Source: Lagopus muta (lineage: Eukaryota > Chordata > Aves > Galliformes > Phasianidae). Taken from it: 64,000 bases of DNA. Positions 10,816 through 22,800 of the stretch are shown here, piece by piece. The notes below the pieces were generated by a model, which made no database searches, had not been told where the DNA came from, and worked only from the letters and a program-made list of their open reading frames with translations. Every line of letters begins with the position of its first letter. Within the stretch, counting starts at the first letter, position 1. A program made the position numbers and the translations under genes. The DNA is taken from the NCBI RefSeq assembly GCF_023343835.1, contig NC_064438.1, positions 59,358,578 to 59,422,577 on the forward strand, in the 5' to 3' direction.

Positions 10816-13800
10816 AGTGACTTTATCACTTTTATTGTTAAAAGCGGACATCAGAAATTTACTTGTTTCTGCTGTCACTTCCAGGTGTGTATATATTTAA
10901 GACCCGGCCCATAAATGTGTCTCAACCACTGTGTGATATAGAAAGGCAGATGGTCCTAGTAATATTAAAAAATAAAGTGTCCTTAGAAATTCAGTCCAGC
11001 ACATACAGGAACGCAAAGTTGTGCATGAAATAGGAGCCAGATGTGCAGGATATCCCCTTCCCAGAGCAGCAACCGCCCTTCAGAGAGCCAGGAGGAGCAG
11101 CAGCAATCCATGTGCACAGAGGGAAGGCAGCTCTGGGATCCCCCTTGCATCAGGGATAACAGTGACAGAAATACCTCTCCCACTGCAGTCTGTGTTGCTG
11201 AGCCCCTGCCTCCCTGCTTGCAGAGATCTGCGTGCTGCAGCTCAGTGTGAGTTCTGCACCACCAATGGCAGATACAGTGGGCAGCACCTTCCTTTTGCAG
11301 CAGACTCAGCATCCTCACGGCCGCCTCCCGGTGAGCCATGCAGGAGCCCTTTGGTGCTGACCTGAAACGTGTTTCCCAGCCTTCTTCCTCTCCTGTTTGC
11401 TGATCCTCTTCTCTCATAGTACTTCGCATGCTCCATCAAAACCTCTTCTTACTTTTCTTTTGGAAACCTTTGCTTTCTCTGTGATTTTCACTGACTCCCA
11501 GATGTGTTTCCCTTTGGTGGATAACCTTTTTTCCCTACTTCTTGCAAGTTTTCTCATTTCTTATGGCCTCTTTAAAACATTCCTGCATTTGAGGCACCTT
11601 TACTCAAATTTTCCCTTTTGTGGAGGAGCCTAAATGTGCAGCACACAGCTACATGTTAGTAGGAAGGCATCTTTTGAAATCCAACTGGGACTGTCTATAC
11701 TCAGTAAAGAAATAAGTACTACTGTCTCCATTTAGTTTGTTCTCTCGTGACTTTGCTCTCAGATTTCAGACTGGATAGCAAAAGGGTGTGCTGCCAGAAA
11801 AGCTTTTTACCTTCTGGAGAAGTGCAGATACTTGTGGATAAGATGTTCTCAGTCAGTGCACCCAAAAATCCCCCCACTGCAGAGCCGCACTTCGCCCAGG
11901 GACCGATTCACACAGCTGTATGCCTTCTCAAAAACGAGCAGAAAAAAAAAAGAGAGAGAGAAAGAGGGGGAAAGTCCTCTTTAACCACACTGACCTGCCT
12001 GGAAAAACATTTCTAGGGATTTGATTAGCTCTACCTGATTTTGGAATCGTTTTTAAACCTAATTTACCATTGCAATTCAGTAAGGCTATGTACATTTCCA
12101 GCAGAAAAGCAGAGGAGAGGTTTGCCATTCCTGGTTTTATCTCCAAACACGACGGGCACCAAAAGGCACAAAAGAGCACCCACACAAAATACATGCCCTC
12201 ATTTCTGATGTAGTGCCATAAGCAACACAGATGTAACACAAAACATACAGGTGCCCTGCTGGGACACGTGCAGCTGCCCCAGCCTGCTGTGCAGCACAGA
12301 CAGTGTGGAAACAGACTAAGGAAGAGGAGGGTGAGGAAGGCTTCTCAGTTCAGCACAGATCCATTTCACCTTGGCTTCACCTACAGACTCCTCTGGGATG
12401 CTGAGCCATGCTCTTCCCCAGCCCTGGCTTTATTACAAGGCTGCATTCTGTCGAAAGCCAGTAATTAGATGCGTTCTTTAAATCGCTGAAGTGTTTGTAT
12501 AGTAAGCAATTACCAAATTCTACATCACAACTCTACAATTAGCAACTCTACATTGTTAATAATGAATTTTAGGCTTGTGCAATAACTCTCAAGTGCTTGG
12601 ATTCCCCCTGGAAGGACCTTGTCTGCTCTCCAAGCACAGGCTGCACACCAGCCCGCCATAGCAGCCAGGTTGGTTGGACAGTGCTGATCCCTCTGCCCAG
12701 CCCAAGGGCCAAGCAAGGCCAGGAAACAGCAGCTCCAGCTGCAGCTGTGAGCGGGGAGCAAAGGGGAAGGTGTGTGAGGCTCTGGTACTCGAGTATGGCC
12801 AGAAAGACAGGATGTCCTTCCGTAGGGGAGGGATGTGGGGAGATGCTGCAGACAACAAGCGGCCTTAGGGGTTTCCTGCCCTCCCTGCTCTCCATCTGAC
12901 CCAGACGAGGGGGATGTTCCCCTTTGCACAGCCCCCAGCACCCATTCCCAGACAGAGCTGGGGCAGCTTGCTGAGCGTGGCACCCACATTGAGGGGGCTG
13001 TGTGGGACACACGGAGGTGAGAACACCTGGAATTATTTTCTGCTTCTGTTTTCTCAGATACATTTTGAAAAATCTTCAAGGGTGAAAAACACTCGAGAGA
13101 ATCCTGCTTTTCCCAGCTTCAGGCTCTAACTCCTCGTGGCACAGTACAGCCATCCGCATGGATTTCTAGGACCTCGAGCGCTCAGGGAACATTGCTTTCT
13201 GGCTCAGCTCACAGTGGATAAATGTTACATGAGCTTTTGGTTAGAACTAATTGCATCTTCTGATGCATCTCTCAGCATGGAAAATGTGGTTATCTTTCCG
13301 TGCTGCAGAAGTAAAGCAATGGCAGCCCTCATCTAAACACTAAAGAAGGCAAAGGATATGTTGAGAGGTTTTATTTTTTAATAGAACCACTGATACGGTT
13401 GGTGATGTTTCAGATCTGAAGAGCTTTTGTTTCTGAAACATTGCCAGCGTTCTTCCAGTGCATTAGGCATCACAGCACAGGATTCTGCCTCTGCTGTGAA
13501 CGTTCCTTGCCTCAGCCCTCACAGCACCACAGCCCCAGCGCTGTGCTTCAGATGGGCAGCAGTATTTCTGTCCTGAGAAAGAGCACAGCCGGTGGGGAAT
13601 TCCTGTTGGTGGTTTCTACAACAGCCTCACAAAGCTGTCTCTTACACAAGTGTTAATTTGATAAGAAATCCTCCATAAGACACAAACATTTGTGTTCTCT
13701 TGCTTTAGACTTGCAAAACAACACGCTCAGGAAGAAGTCCCTCTCACCTTGCACTGAGCTGCTGATAATGCATCTCAGCCTTAAGCAGGTTAGGGATTAC

Positions 13801-14319
13801 TCCAGCCAACTACGTACTTCACACTCTTTTTAGTTGCAAGCCAGGACGAAAAGTAAAAAGTCCAAAAATACAAAATGTTCCTGCGATTTTCAACAGTTCC
13901 ATGAGCAGGGCTTTGCTGTGCTCTGACACAGGGCCTGCGAATTAAAACAGCCGTACGCTGCGCACAGAAGGGCAGAAGGGCTGTGGGTGAAGCTCAGGGA
14001 GCCTCATGGCCCACGAACCAACACTTGTTGCTGCACAGTGTTAATTCCAGCTTTCAGATGGATACAGTGAATGTAATACAAAGCACACTTTGTATCACAT
14101 AATGATCAAACTAGATCTGATGTATTACAGACATTACGTAAACTACTACTGAAAACTTGTCCTCCACGTTTTCCCAAGGCTCACATAGCACTTCATGAGA
14201 GTGGTGTGTTTTTCCCATTTGGGTGTCCCCTCTCTGATTTATTTATTTTTCCCAATTTTTATGCATTTATTCACTCTGCACTGCATAGCAGTTGTCATTT
14301 ATCACTGCTTCACTTGCCA
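10816..14319. other. No supported gene
   Basis: Mixed-composition DNA with small purine-rich runs (about 11,941-11,970). A spliceable segment at 12,905-13,016 (plus) has a fine polypyrimidine acceptor and an AG/GTGAGA donor. It is open in two frames and shows no coding bias, so it is not called. Confidence 0.5.
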
Positions 14320-14499
14320 TATCACAGAATTGTAGGGGTTGGAAGGGACCTCCAGAGATCATCGAGTCCAACCCCCCTGCCAAAGCAGGTTCCCTACAGC
14401 AGGTCACACAGGTCGGCATCCAGGCAGGTCTTGAACATCTCCAGAGAAGGAGACTCCACCACCTCCCTGGGCAGCCTGTTCCAGTGCTCCGTCACCTCA

Positions 14500-14770
14500 C
14501 TGTAAAGAAGTTCTTGCGCATGTTTGTGCGGAACTTCCTGTGCTGCAGTTTCCAGCCGTTTCCCCTTGTCCTGTCTCCACTCAGCACTGAAAAGAGTCCG
14601 GCCTCGCCATTCAGCCCCCCACACCTTAGATATTTATAGACCTGGATCAGGTCCCCTCTCAGTCTCCTTTTCTCAAGGCTGAACAGACCCAGTTCACTCA
14701 GCCTTTCCTCATAGGGGAGATGCTCCAGGCCCTTCACCATCTTCGTGGCCCTCCGCTGGACTCTTTCCAA
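14500..14770 (-). pseudogene. Remnant of CR1 ORF2 C-terminus
   Basis: An open minus frame of about 90 codons inside the CR1 copy encodes the end of the CR1 polyprotein, downstream of the reverse-transcriptase domain. The conserved [14 protein letters not shown] block is visible. The last part of the protein continues in another frame near 14,400-14,490, so the remnant is frameshifted. There is no endonuclease or polymerase domain, hence no activity. Confidence 0.8.
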
Positions 14771-14839
14771 GAGATCCCTGTCTTTTTTGTACTGGGGAGC
14801 CCAGAACTGGACGCAGTACTCCAGATGAGGTCTTACCAG

Positions 14840-14867
14840 GGCAGAGTAGAGGGGACTCTACTCTGCC
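14840..14867. other. Perfect 12-bp inverted repeat, 4-nt loop
   Basis: GGCAGAGTAGAG, loop GGGA, then CTCTACTCTGCC: both arms match perfectly. The left arm is normal CR1 sequence. The right arm sits exactly where the CR1 copy ends, so the palindrome was probably made when the element inserted. Confidence 0.9.
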
Positions 14868-15146
14868 ATGACCTTTGCTTGGCAGCACTGCGCAGTCCAG
14901 AGGCCCCATCTGTCTCATGGTTGCCTTGAAAGTTCTGGACCACCATGGCCACTCAGAAATACACACTATTTTTTTTCTGCGGGATAAATATATAATTCAG
15001 CAAAATGAAGCATAAATACATGTCATTCTTTTTCCCCTCAAGTTTTGCTTAAATAAGAATCAAGCATTTGGGAAGGTTTTTTTCTTTTAATGGAACATGT
15101 CTCAATTCTAATTCCTTTCTCATCTGCAATTTCAGGTCACCATTTG
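14868..15146. other. Unassigned spacer between two CR1 pieces
   Basis: No CR1 or other family is recognisable. It includes a T-rich run near 14,970 and another near 15,078. Confidence 0.5.
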
Positions 15147-15204
15147 GGGGGTTGGACACGATGATCTCTGGAGGTCCCTTCCAACCCCTACAATTCTGTG
15201 ATTT
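15147..15204 (+). repeat. CR1 LINE tail, plus orientation
   Basis: A 58 bp piece of CR1 3' end reading GGGGGGTTGGACACGATGAT and ending ACAATTCTGTGATTTC. Its complement matches the tail of the minus copy at 14,320 over about 49 bp with a single mismatch. The two are therefore the same subfamily in opposite orientation, with tails pointing outward. Confidence 0.9.
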
Positions 15205-16059
15205 CCTGCTTCTTCCATTTCATTTCCATCTTTCTTTACCAGAAAGGGGACGAAAAGGGAATGGAGGAAACCTCCATCATTTCTGCCCTTTGTGGGACAG
15301 AAGGGACTGACCTAAAGACAGAACAGGTGTCTGTTTTACTGTGTAACTGCCCTGAGCAAAACTGAAAAGAATTACTTCCTTTCTTTATGCTGCACTGTCA
15401 AGTGGGAATTATCATCTGTTGGTTCTCACTTAAGAGCACTTTCTTACAGCTGTCATGAAAGCAGGACAGGTAGACAACTGATCAGCCAGAAATTGCTGGT
15501 AAGCTGTCCTCCATTAGCACTGCAAAGAGCATTTGAGTTCTGTGTCCTGTCAGAATTAAGGCACAAACTGAACTGAGAAATTGTCTATCACTGCTGAAAC
15601 AGAAAGACACAAAGATGGCATGATGTTTTCATTCCTGAGTTCTGTGGGATTCAGATGCAACGTTTCCAGAGTACTGAGTGCAGTATGTATATGCAGCCTG
15701 AGCTGTCCATGGGGCCAGGCTGCTCTTGCCAGGGCTCCGGGGGTCCCACAAGATCCTGGATCCCAGTTGTGTGCTGCACTCACGTGGCCACACCTCATCT
15801 ATAACCAAAACCACAGCATTACTGAGCACTGTTGAAATTTTCAGAATCAGGTCCGTGCTAATCCAGATGTCATGGCTGCAGCAGGAGCTCACCTGCTCGT
15901 TCCCACTACTCATGGAGTGAGCATCTGCAGCACCATGGGAAACAGCAGGACACCCACTGCAGCTACCTGTGTAAAAACATTGCTGGGAACCAAAGGATTG
16001 CAGCACATAAATAACATTAACTCATATACAAGCTGTGTTATTTCAGTAGTACTTGTTAC
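15205..16059. other. No supported gene
   Basis: No repeat or exon recognised with confidence. The last 100 bp may already belong to the LTR-like element that follows. Confidence 0.45.
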
Positions 16060-16380
16060 TGGAGCAGAAATGCTACATCATGGCCTGAAGCAATGATGGA
16101 GCACCTGGTGGGAAAGCAGAGTGAACCAGGGGAGCTCAGGTGCATGCAATGCACCAAGTGATGGAAGGGCTGGAGCCAGGATCCTCCCCTTCCCAGACCT
16201 CATTTAAGGGCTGGCAGCCCAGCTGAGGGCTTCTTGTTGGAGACTCCTGCCTGCCTCAGGCCTTCTGAGGGTAAGTAGATTCTTGTCTTTGTTTCTGCAT
16301 CCATGGCTGCTGCGTTTGAGTATATCTTTGCTTGCTGCAGCCTAGGGTTTTGCTGCAAGCTATAATAACTGCACTTTTCC
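16060..16380 (+). mobile_element. LTR-like dispersed repeat, copy A
   Basis: This block aligns with the complement of 60,180-60,470 and more weakly with 41,960-42,240. Shared blocks with the 60 kb copy include CCTGAAGCAATGATGGA, GGGGAGCTCAGGTGCATGCA, ATGGAAGGGCTGGAGCCAGG and CTTCCCAGACCTCATTTAAG. An ATTTAAG box (16,202) is followed 69 bp later by a consensus donor, GAGG followed by GTAAGTAG (16,270/16,271). That order (TATA-like box, short leader, splice donor) is what a retroviral-type LTR or another mobile promoter would show. Element edges and family name are not determined; no flanking target duplication was found. Confidence 0.65.
16202..16277 (+). promoter_or_regulatory. TATA-like box plus splice donor of copy A
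   Basis: ATTTAAG at 16,202-16,208 and the donor GTAAGTAG at 16,271-16,278 keep nearly the same spacing in the other two copies (68 and 82 bp). A transcript started here would be spliced to any downstream plus-strand acceptor. Confidence 0.45.
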
Positions 16381-17324
16381 TCACGTTACACAAAGTATGA
16401 TTTTCTCCTCTGAAGTTGGTACCCACTACGGAGTGTTCTCCCTTTTGGAAGGTGGTCATTAACCTCAGTCTGTAGGTATTACATTTATGCAGTCCTGATC
16501 ATTGTGATGCAATGCCTCACAGAAACGTTACTCATTTTCAGGTGTGTTTACCCCACCCTGTGCTGGGGATACCCTCACAGCCTGGGATCCCATCCAATCC
16601 AATGCCACCCCCTAGCCCCACAGACAATGCTTGTTCCTGCTAATTGCAGCTATAAAGCTCTGTTGCTGTTCTGCCCTCTGATTAGCTGGTGCTGTGGGAC
16701 AGGTGTGCTTTCTGCTCTTTGCAACTTGTTGTCCTGTGCTTTGGTTCTGAGTACTCTCCTTGGGTCTATTCGTAGCAAACTGTGCTGCTTGGTCCTGTGG
16801 GCAGGTTGAGCGTTCTGGGAAGTAAAAGCTGTTGTTTTCCTTGCATTCAGTGCATTGCACTCAGCTGTGGAGTGCAGTGTAGGAGCTTGGGGCTGCTCTG
16901 CTGCTCCTGCTGCAGTTGGTGGGAGCTCTCACCAACTCTTAATGCAACGCTTCCTTCAGTTTGTTTTTGCATTATTAAGGCATTTTTATATTTGGTTGTT
17001 TGTGTGTTGTGGTGATTTGGGTTGGGTTTTTGTTTGTATTGTTAAAGCCTAGTTTGCAGTACCAAGCACAAGATAAATGCAAAGTTTTCCTGGAGGTCTT
17101 TGACCACAGAGACTGTAGATCATGTTTCCTCTCACAGAGCTGTAGGGATGTGGCTGCCCCTGCACTGCAGGACAGAGGCAGTGCCCCAGCATCACTCCTT
17201 CCCCCCAGGCTGTGCTCTATGCACAGTCAGTTTTGCTCTGGGTGACACTGATGGGTGCTGAAGGAAGTGTTGACTCTTATCTTTACTGATTAAAAAGAAA
17301 AGTTCCCAGAGATACCTGGTTACT
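16381..17324. other. Unassigned, possibly LTR-element interior
   Basis: T- and G-rich on plus, with no reading frame of note. It could be decayed interior or flank of copy A, but no alignment to the other copies is visible past about 16,400. Confidence 0.35.
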
Positions 17325-17420
17325 ACAGCGTATTTGGATTTCCAGAAGCTTTTGATAAACTCCTCACCAAATGTTCTCTATGGAGTAACAGTGCTGTGGA
17401 ATGTGTGGAGAGAGCGTTTG
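17325..17420 (+). repeat. Possible CR1/LINE reverse-transcriptase fragment
   Basis: The stretch containing TTGGATTTCCAGAAGCTTTT followed by CTCCTCACCAA resembles the LDFQKAFD-type block of LINE reverse transcriptases. In frame it reads YLDFQKLL before it frameshifts. It is short, decayed and seen by pattern only. Confidence 0.4.
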
Positions 17421-18391
17421 TTGTGTTTTGCTTCTACTTAACATATTCAGTATATATTGTTTATAGATGTTAGGAAAATTTCAGCTCCAATAAGCTTGCT
17501 CAGTTGTCTTTTATCCCAGAAAAAGAGACTGAAGAGAGTCTTAATCTTTCTTTGTTTGAATAAAGGGAGAGTCCACAGGCCATACCCCTGTGGGGTCTCA
17601 AAGTTCTGGGGAGCACAGCTCCTTTGTTATCCCTATACCCAACACTAATCAGCCCTTCCCCCTTTCTCCATTGGCTGAGCTACTCGGGGTTCACATTCTC
17701 CTTGATTCACCAGAGTTTGTTGCTTTGCCCAACTAGAACCATATTTGCTTTCTGTAGAATCCATCGCTCTTTGTTTTGCCCAGTGTCATGGTTTTATGCA
17801 AACAAGATTTACGTGCAGATGCTAAGCTAGCATCTCCTGCCAAATACTTCCAAGGTAAGTTTGCTTAACCAGATCCTTGGGACTGAAACTCTTCTTCTCA
17901 GCTTTTTCTTTATCTTGTTTTGTAGGGACCCCTTATCCTTCCTTTGCTCTCCCCAAATTTATTCTGCAAGTACACTTTATCCTTGTTTCTCCTTAAGTAG
18001 ATAACCTGGAAATCTCAATGCATTTGGGGACACAAAACCTGCAGATGATTCAAACCCATGCTGGAAAACATCCACTGCTAGCGGACTACATTGCTTTCTC
18101 TCTTGATACTCAGTTGTGTGAGGTCCTTCCTTCAGGCCTTTGTAGTCAGCTTTAAATAATCAGGTATAAATTCACCGATGAGTTCAGTGCTGAGACAAAA
18201 GGCAGAGGGTTACAATGAGCTGTTCACTGTGCATAACTGGGTATCAGCTATTTCTGCTAACAAGCAAATGCAAATGTAATCACTGCAAATATCTGATATT
18301 GAATCGTGTCTGGGAGATGGCAAAAGGTGAAGTGAATGCTCAGAGTTTGAGGCAGTGCTGTCTGGTTTGGCTTCTGCCCTGCTCTGTGCAG

Positions 18392-18505
18392 CCACGATCC
18401 TGCCAAGCAGAGCAGCTGGAAAACGTGGTGGTGAACTTCACAGAGGATATAACCAAATGTAATGGATCTTCAGCACAAGGAAGATGTGCCTATGCAGAAG
18501 ATAAG
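18392..18505 (+). CDS. Candidate internal coding exon, 38 codons, unidentified
   Basis: A strong acceptor (TTCTGCCCTGCTCTGTGCAG, ending at 18,391) and a good donor (GATAAG followed by GTATTG, 18,505/18,506) bracket 114 bp. The segment is open in only one frame, starts and ends in phase 0, and contains LENVVVNFTEDITKCNGSS. Two N-glycosylation sequons (NFT, NGS) and three cysteines would suit an extracellular segment. I do not recognise the family. Against it, pseudo-exons with equally good signals are common in long introns, and I found no phase-compatible neighbour exon. Confidence 0.22.
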
Positions 18506-20470
18506 GTATTGGAAGAGGGAAGGGAAACAATTGAGAAATATCCTTCACTGTGTCTTGCAGCACTTGAACAAAGCAGTGGCTCTTGAAGCTGTCTCTGCTG
18601 CTTGCCTGGGAATTCGCTGTTAGAGATACAGATTCCTCCTCTTCTGGGCAGGGCTGATAAACAACCTCAATGCAGATTCCTTTTCTCTCATTGCCTCGTT
18701 TTTTCTGCTACATTATTTATGACTTATCTGAAAGAATAATAATTGCAGGATTGTTCAGTGAATTGTGTTGTGAGTGATGCGTATTTACTGTTCCTTTGTC
18801 CTTCCCTCTTGCTTCACTGGAAGAGCAAGTTGTCGATTGCATTTGAAATGGGTGGCACGTGGTGCAGCAGCACAGTGTGTCGAGGCCTGTTGGCTGAGCA
18901 TGTCCTGAAGTCACTGCAGGGCAGCAGCCCTCAGCCTTGCCAAACCCATCTGAGCACTGGTGCCTGGTGGGACAACCCAAGGACTTCTATGGAGCTTTTC
19001 TCCAGAGGGAGAAAGGGGTGAAGGTTGGGTTGGGGTCGCTGAGCCCTGCCTTCCCTGGGCTGCCCTGTTGCTGGACACCTGAGCAGGTTGAGGCTGCGAG
19101 GTGCTGGGGGCCGGCCTTCCTGCCGCCTCCCACAGCGCTTCTGTGCGAGTGTTTTGCGTGCAGCCCCAGCACAGGCCTTCCTCTGTCCCTGCACACGTGA
19201 TCAGCTCGATGAAGGAGGCGCACGTTGTTCTGGCAGGTGCATTAAGCAGTTACCAGGAACCGAAACCTGCTGTTATGGTATTTAAAAAGAATAATAATTC
19301 CTTTTTATCTCACATCTTTCTCATTGAAAGGCTGAGCCTGGGCTGGGAACACGGTGATTTCCCTGTAATTAACTGCCTTCAGGCAATGGGACCTCAGCCC
19401 CTGGCCAGGCCCTGCCTCCCATTTCCTGCCCCCAAAAAGGCCCCGTGGGTCAATGTTGATCCCCAACCCCAGCACAGTGCTCCTCTCCATTAGAGTTTTC
19501 ATTTATTTTTCCATTTCAGGGACTTCACAAAGATGGTCTGAGGCTTTTCTAACAAGATAAAGACAGAAATAAATGTGGCTAATAGGAAATAGGAACGTGT
19601 GAATGGAAAAAGCTTGATTTCACAAACTTTGAGATAATTGGAGACTGCATGAGTAAAGTCTTAGGCCCAGAATGTGGTGTTTTTGCAACTAAATTCATTT
19701 TTCCTGGACAAGAGGCAAAATTGGATGACTTTTTCTTTGTGCAGCATCATTAATACTTGGATGTTACACAAATCTGGAAGCATCGTGCTCTAATAATGGC
19801 TTTTCAATTGCTGTAGCAGTGCAACAAACTGCCTGTAACTGAGGAGTGGGCCTCTGACTCTGCTTTCCCATCCCAGCAGCTGTGTTGTTCCAGCACTGGC
19901 TTTGTGCATTCAACTCCTGCAGCCCATTAGTGCTGCACACCCTGTCACACCCTCCCCACCACCTCGCAGCCCCATCCCTGTGCTGGCAGCAGGCTCCCTC
20001 CCTTCCTCTGTTGTGTAACTGCAGATCTCTGCATTCAGAGGTAATGAAGTCACGGGGTCATCTGTACAGAGTGCAATTGGTTTTCATAAATACCATTCAT
20101 TATGCAAATTCTGTATTTACAGTCAGCATTAAGGTAAAGTGAATGTGAGGAGCAGAGTAATAGGAACTGTGCTTTTGACATCAGGCAAAAATATGTGACA
20201 GAAATGGATTGGTAAATGAGTACAAAGCTGTCTAGAGAACGGTTGCATGGCCCTTCTTGGCTGAGAAGTGCCACAGCCTTGAGCAGAGTGGCAGTGGGTG
20301 GCTGTGGGGGCTCTGTCACACATGTCGCACGTGTCAGTACCCTCCTCTCAGTGGAGCAGATGTATGAACCATTCAACTAATGTCACTGCAGGGATCCTAT
20401 AGCTTCATGGTTTAGAATCTTAACTGTGGACTCCACTCCTTAAAGCAAACAAATGTACTGCTCTGGCTGT

Positions 20471-20498
20471 GGTTTTTTTTTTGTTTGTTTGTTTTTTG
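20471..20498. repeat. T-rich / (GTTT)n simple repeat
   Basis: A T run followed by GTTT repeats and another T run, about 28 bp. Confidence 0.7.
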
Positions 20499-22499
20499 GC
20501 TCTTTATCTGCTGTCTGTGGAGGAAACAAACACAACTATTTACTTAGTGCAAATGGATCAGCTGGAGCCTTGCAAAAGTGAGGCAAGCGCTCCATTTCCC
20601 TCATGGCTGCCATTAAGTATGGCTGTGGGTCCCAGGGTAGCCGTACCTCTACACGCCATTGGCATTAGGGCAGGATGTGACGTGGATGCGGTGCAGGTGC
20701 TTGGTGGTCAGTGCAGGGCTGCATGCTGTCCCACAGAGCCATGTCAGTGGGGCTCTGGGCTGGCAGCCATCCAAAGGGCTGTCAGTGGGGGAGAGATATC
20801 AGAGCCATCCCTCCCCCCCTCCCCCAAGAAGTGCCTCCGCTCCAAGCCCTCACTGTGGGACGCTTGCAGCCATGGCCAGAGAGGGGGGTGGGGGCCCCCG
20901 ATGTTCCAGCTGTGCCCCAGGGGGCTGCAAGGCCTTTGTTCCCCTCCCTTGGAAACTATGTGGAGCTGCCCATAGATCCCACTCTGGCTGCAGTGGTGCT
21001 ACACCATCGCCTTCAAGCCTCTGTGGCCTTGAAGAACCATGGCTGAGGATTAAAGCTACCTAGAAATCTATTTCCCATGTTCATATATATTTTGTCTGCA
21101 ATTATAACTGCAGGCCTGACATATAAATTATTTTTTATCACCAGAGCAGAAAACATCTCCGTTCATTCTGATGTAGCATAAGTGCAGGCAAGGTGGGTGC
21201 AACTTACAAAACGTAATTTTGTCCATGAGGTTTAAAACTATAGTGCCACCTCTGGGCTTTATTTAGCAGCTCTGAACTCAGGGTGTGATGGAGGTGAGCA
21301 TTTATCTTTTCCTCCATCAGTGAGCGTGTAGCCTGAGTGCACTTCCTTATCAACCCCACCTAATTTTATTTTAGGAATCCAAAAATACCAAACCAAAAGT
21401 GCTATTTGAGATAATGGTGGTTTTAAAACCGGGGCAGGATTATTTTCTGTGCAGTTACTGACATTATTTCTTGCTGACTTCTAACAAAGCTGGGACTAAG
21501 AAAATCTTCTCATCACCTTTGTGGGAGCTGAGAGCATACAGAATTTTCTGTCTTTCTGGCATTGAAACTGACTAGAGTTTAATAAAACTATTAAACAGCA
21601 ATCATAAAATTTTTGCTTTTCTCATTTGCATTACTGACCTGGCTTTACTAATCCCCTGAAGAGGGTTCTGGGGTTTAGCATCTGCTAGGCTTTGCCTCAG
21701 CCTCCACCACTGGTGCAGCTTCTGCCACAGCATCCGTGGGAGCAGTATTTTTGTATGGAACCAGCGTGTTGTTGGTCAGACAGGAGGGCCTGAAGTGACT
21801 GTTGACTCAGAAATGTACATGCTCATCATGCAAAGCTACCTTACAGCTACCTGTGTAAAGCACGCTTACTTTTCCCTGGGGCTCTATGTGTAAGATCCTG
21901 TTACAATGAAGCAGTAAGAGAACAGAGCGTGCTATCTACGAAGTCTCTAAATATAGTTCAGTGATAATGCTGCTGCTTTCTGCAGATTAAAAAATGGACT
22001 GTTCAATCTGTAGCACCAATACAATCAAGCACAATCACGAGCAGCATCATTCACGCTGACTTGATTAGTGAAAAACAAAGCAGAGTGCTAATGAGGGCTC
22101 TGGCAGCATTTGTCTCTGTGTTTGGATGGGACGATGTGTTTCTTCTGCACAGCTGTTTACCTCTTCTGGTCGTAAGGATCTTGGGAGGACCAAACCCTCT
22201 TTCTTCTCTTTGTTCAAAGAACAGTGAAAAGATGTTATGAGCGTCCCAGAAGATTTCTACTGATCAAAACATGGAGCAGTTTAGTGGAATCCTGTTCTGC
22301 TTTATGGTTCTGAGCAGGGTGGATTTGGGGCAGTTTGGAAGTAGGTAAATGAGAGCAGCAGCTGATGGTGGAGTGCGTGGAACGTCTTCATGTGTGATCA
22401 CGGAGCACCCTGCAAACGGGGGTGCTAGAGCACCTGGCACTGATATTATCAGTAGACAAATCCTCCTGTGAGGAAAAAAGAAAAAAAGTTAACGAGTTA

Positions 22500-22800
22500 A
22501 AATCATAGAATTGTAGAATCATGGAACCACCAAGGCTGGAAAAGACCTCCAAGATCATCCAGTCCATCCATCCATCTACCACCAGTATTTCCCCACTAAC
22601 CCATGTCCCTTAGTCCCACATCTACACGTTGCCTCCAGGCACGATGACTCCATCACCTCCTGCACTCCACTGCAGTGCCTGACCCCTCTTTCAGAGAATA
22701 TTTTTTTTCTGATGTCCAACTTGAACCTGCCCTGGTGCAACTTGAGGCCGTCCCCTCTCATCCTATTGCTAGCTATGTGGGAGAAGGGGCCAACCCTCAC
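22500..22800 (-). repeat. CR1 LINE fragment, 3' end
   Basis: A minus-oriented CR1 of a different, more diverged subfamily. It begins ATCATAGAATTGTAGAATC and continues with GGCTGGAAAAGACCTCCAAG, then TTGAGGCCGTCCCCTCTCAT before ending at about 22,800. The end coincides with a 21 bp tandem duplication. Confidence 0.88.

Larger units (their letters stand above)
14320..14867 (-). repeat. CR1 LINE, longer 5'-truncated copy with end of ORF2
   Basis: The longest intact CR1 copy in the window, minus orientation, about 545 bp. It begins at its 3' tail (ATCACAGAATTGTAGGGG) and runs into the last part of the reverse-transcriptase ORF. The minus-strand reading contains recognisable CR1 ORF2 C-terminal blocks such as [18 protein letters not shown] and [20 protein letters not shown], then WNRLPREVVESPSLEMFK, separated by a frame change. 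It is a dead fragment with no catalytic domain. Its 5' end stops abruptly in a perfect inverted repeat at 14,840-14,867. Confidence 0.92.
17421..22499. other. No complete gene; one exon candidate
   Basis: A long AT-leaning stretch with one spliceable open segment (18,392-18,505, listed separately), a T/GTTT simple run at 20,471-20,498 and a GC-richer zone at 20.6-21.0 kb. GGACTTCACAAAG after a good acceptor at 19,519 runs into stops in all frames, so it is not called. Confidence 0.5.

Noticed and set aside
12905-13016. Spliceable segment with strong acceptor and AG/GTGAGA donor
   Set aside because: Open in two frames with no coding preference and no phase-compatible neighbour; treated as a pseudo-exon.
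12525-13079. 184-codon minus-strand frame
   Set aside because: Low-complexity Ser/Pro/Leu/Cys-rich translation from GC-rich DNA, overlapping other frames; no motifs.
20041-20140. Very short segments between good acceptors and donors (11-16 bp)
   Set aside because: Microexons of this size cannot be supported without transcript data.
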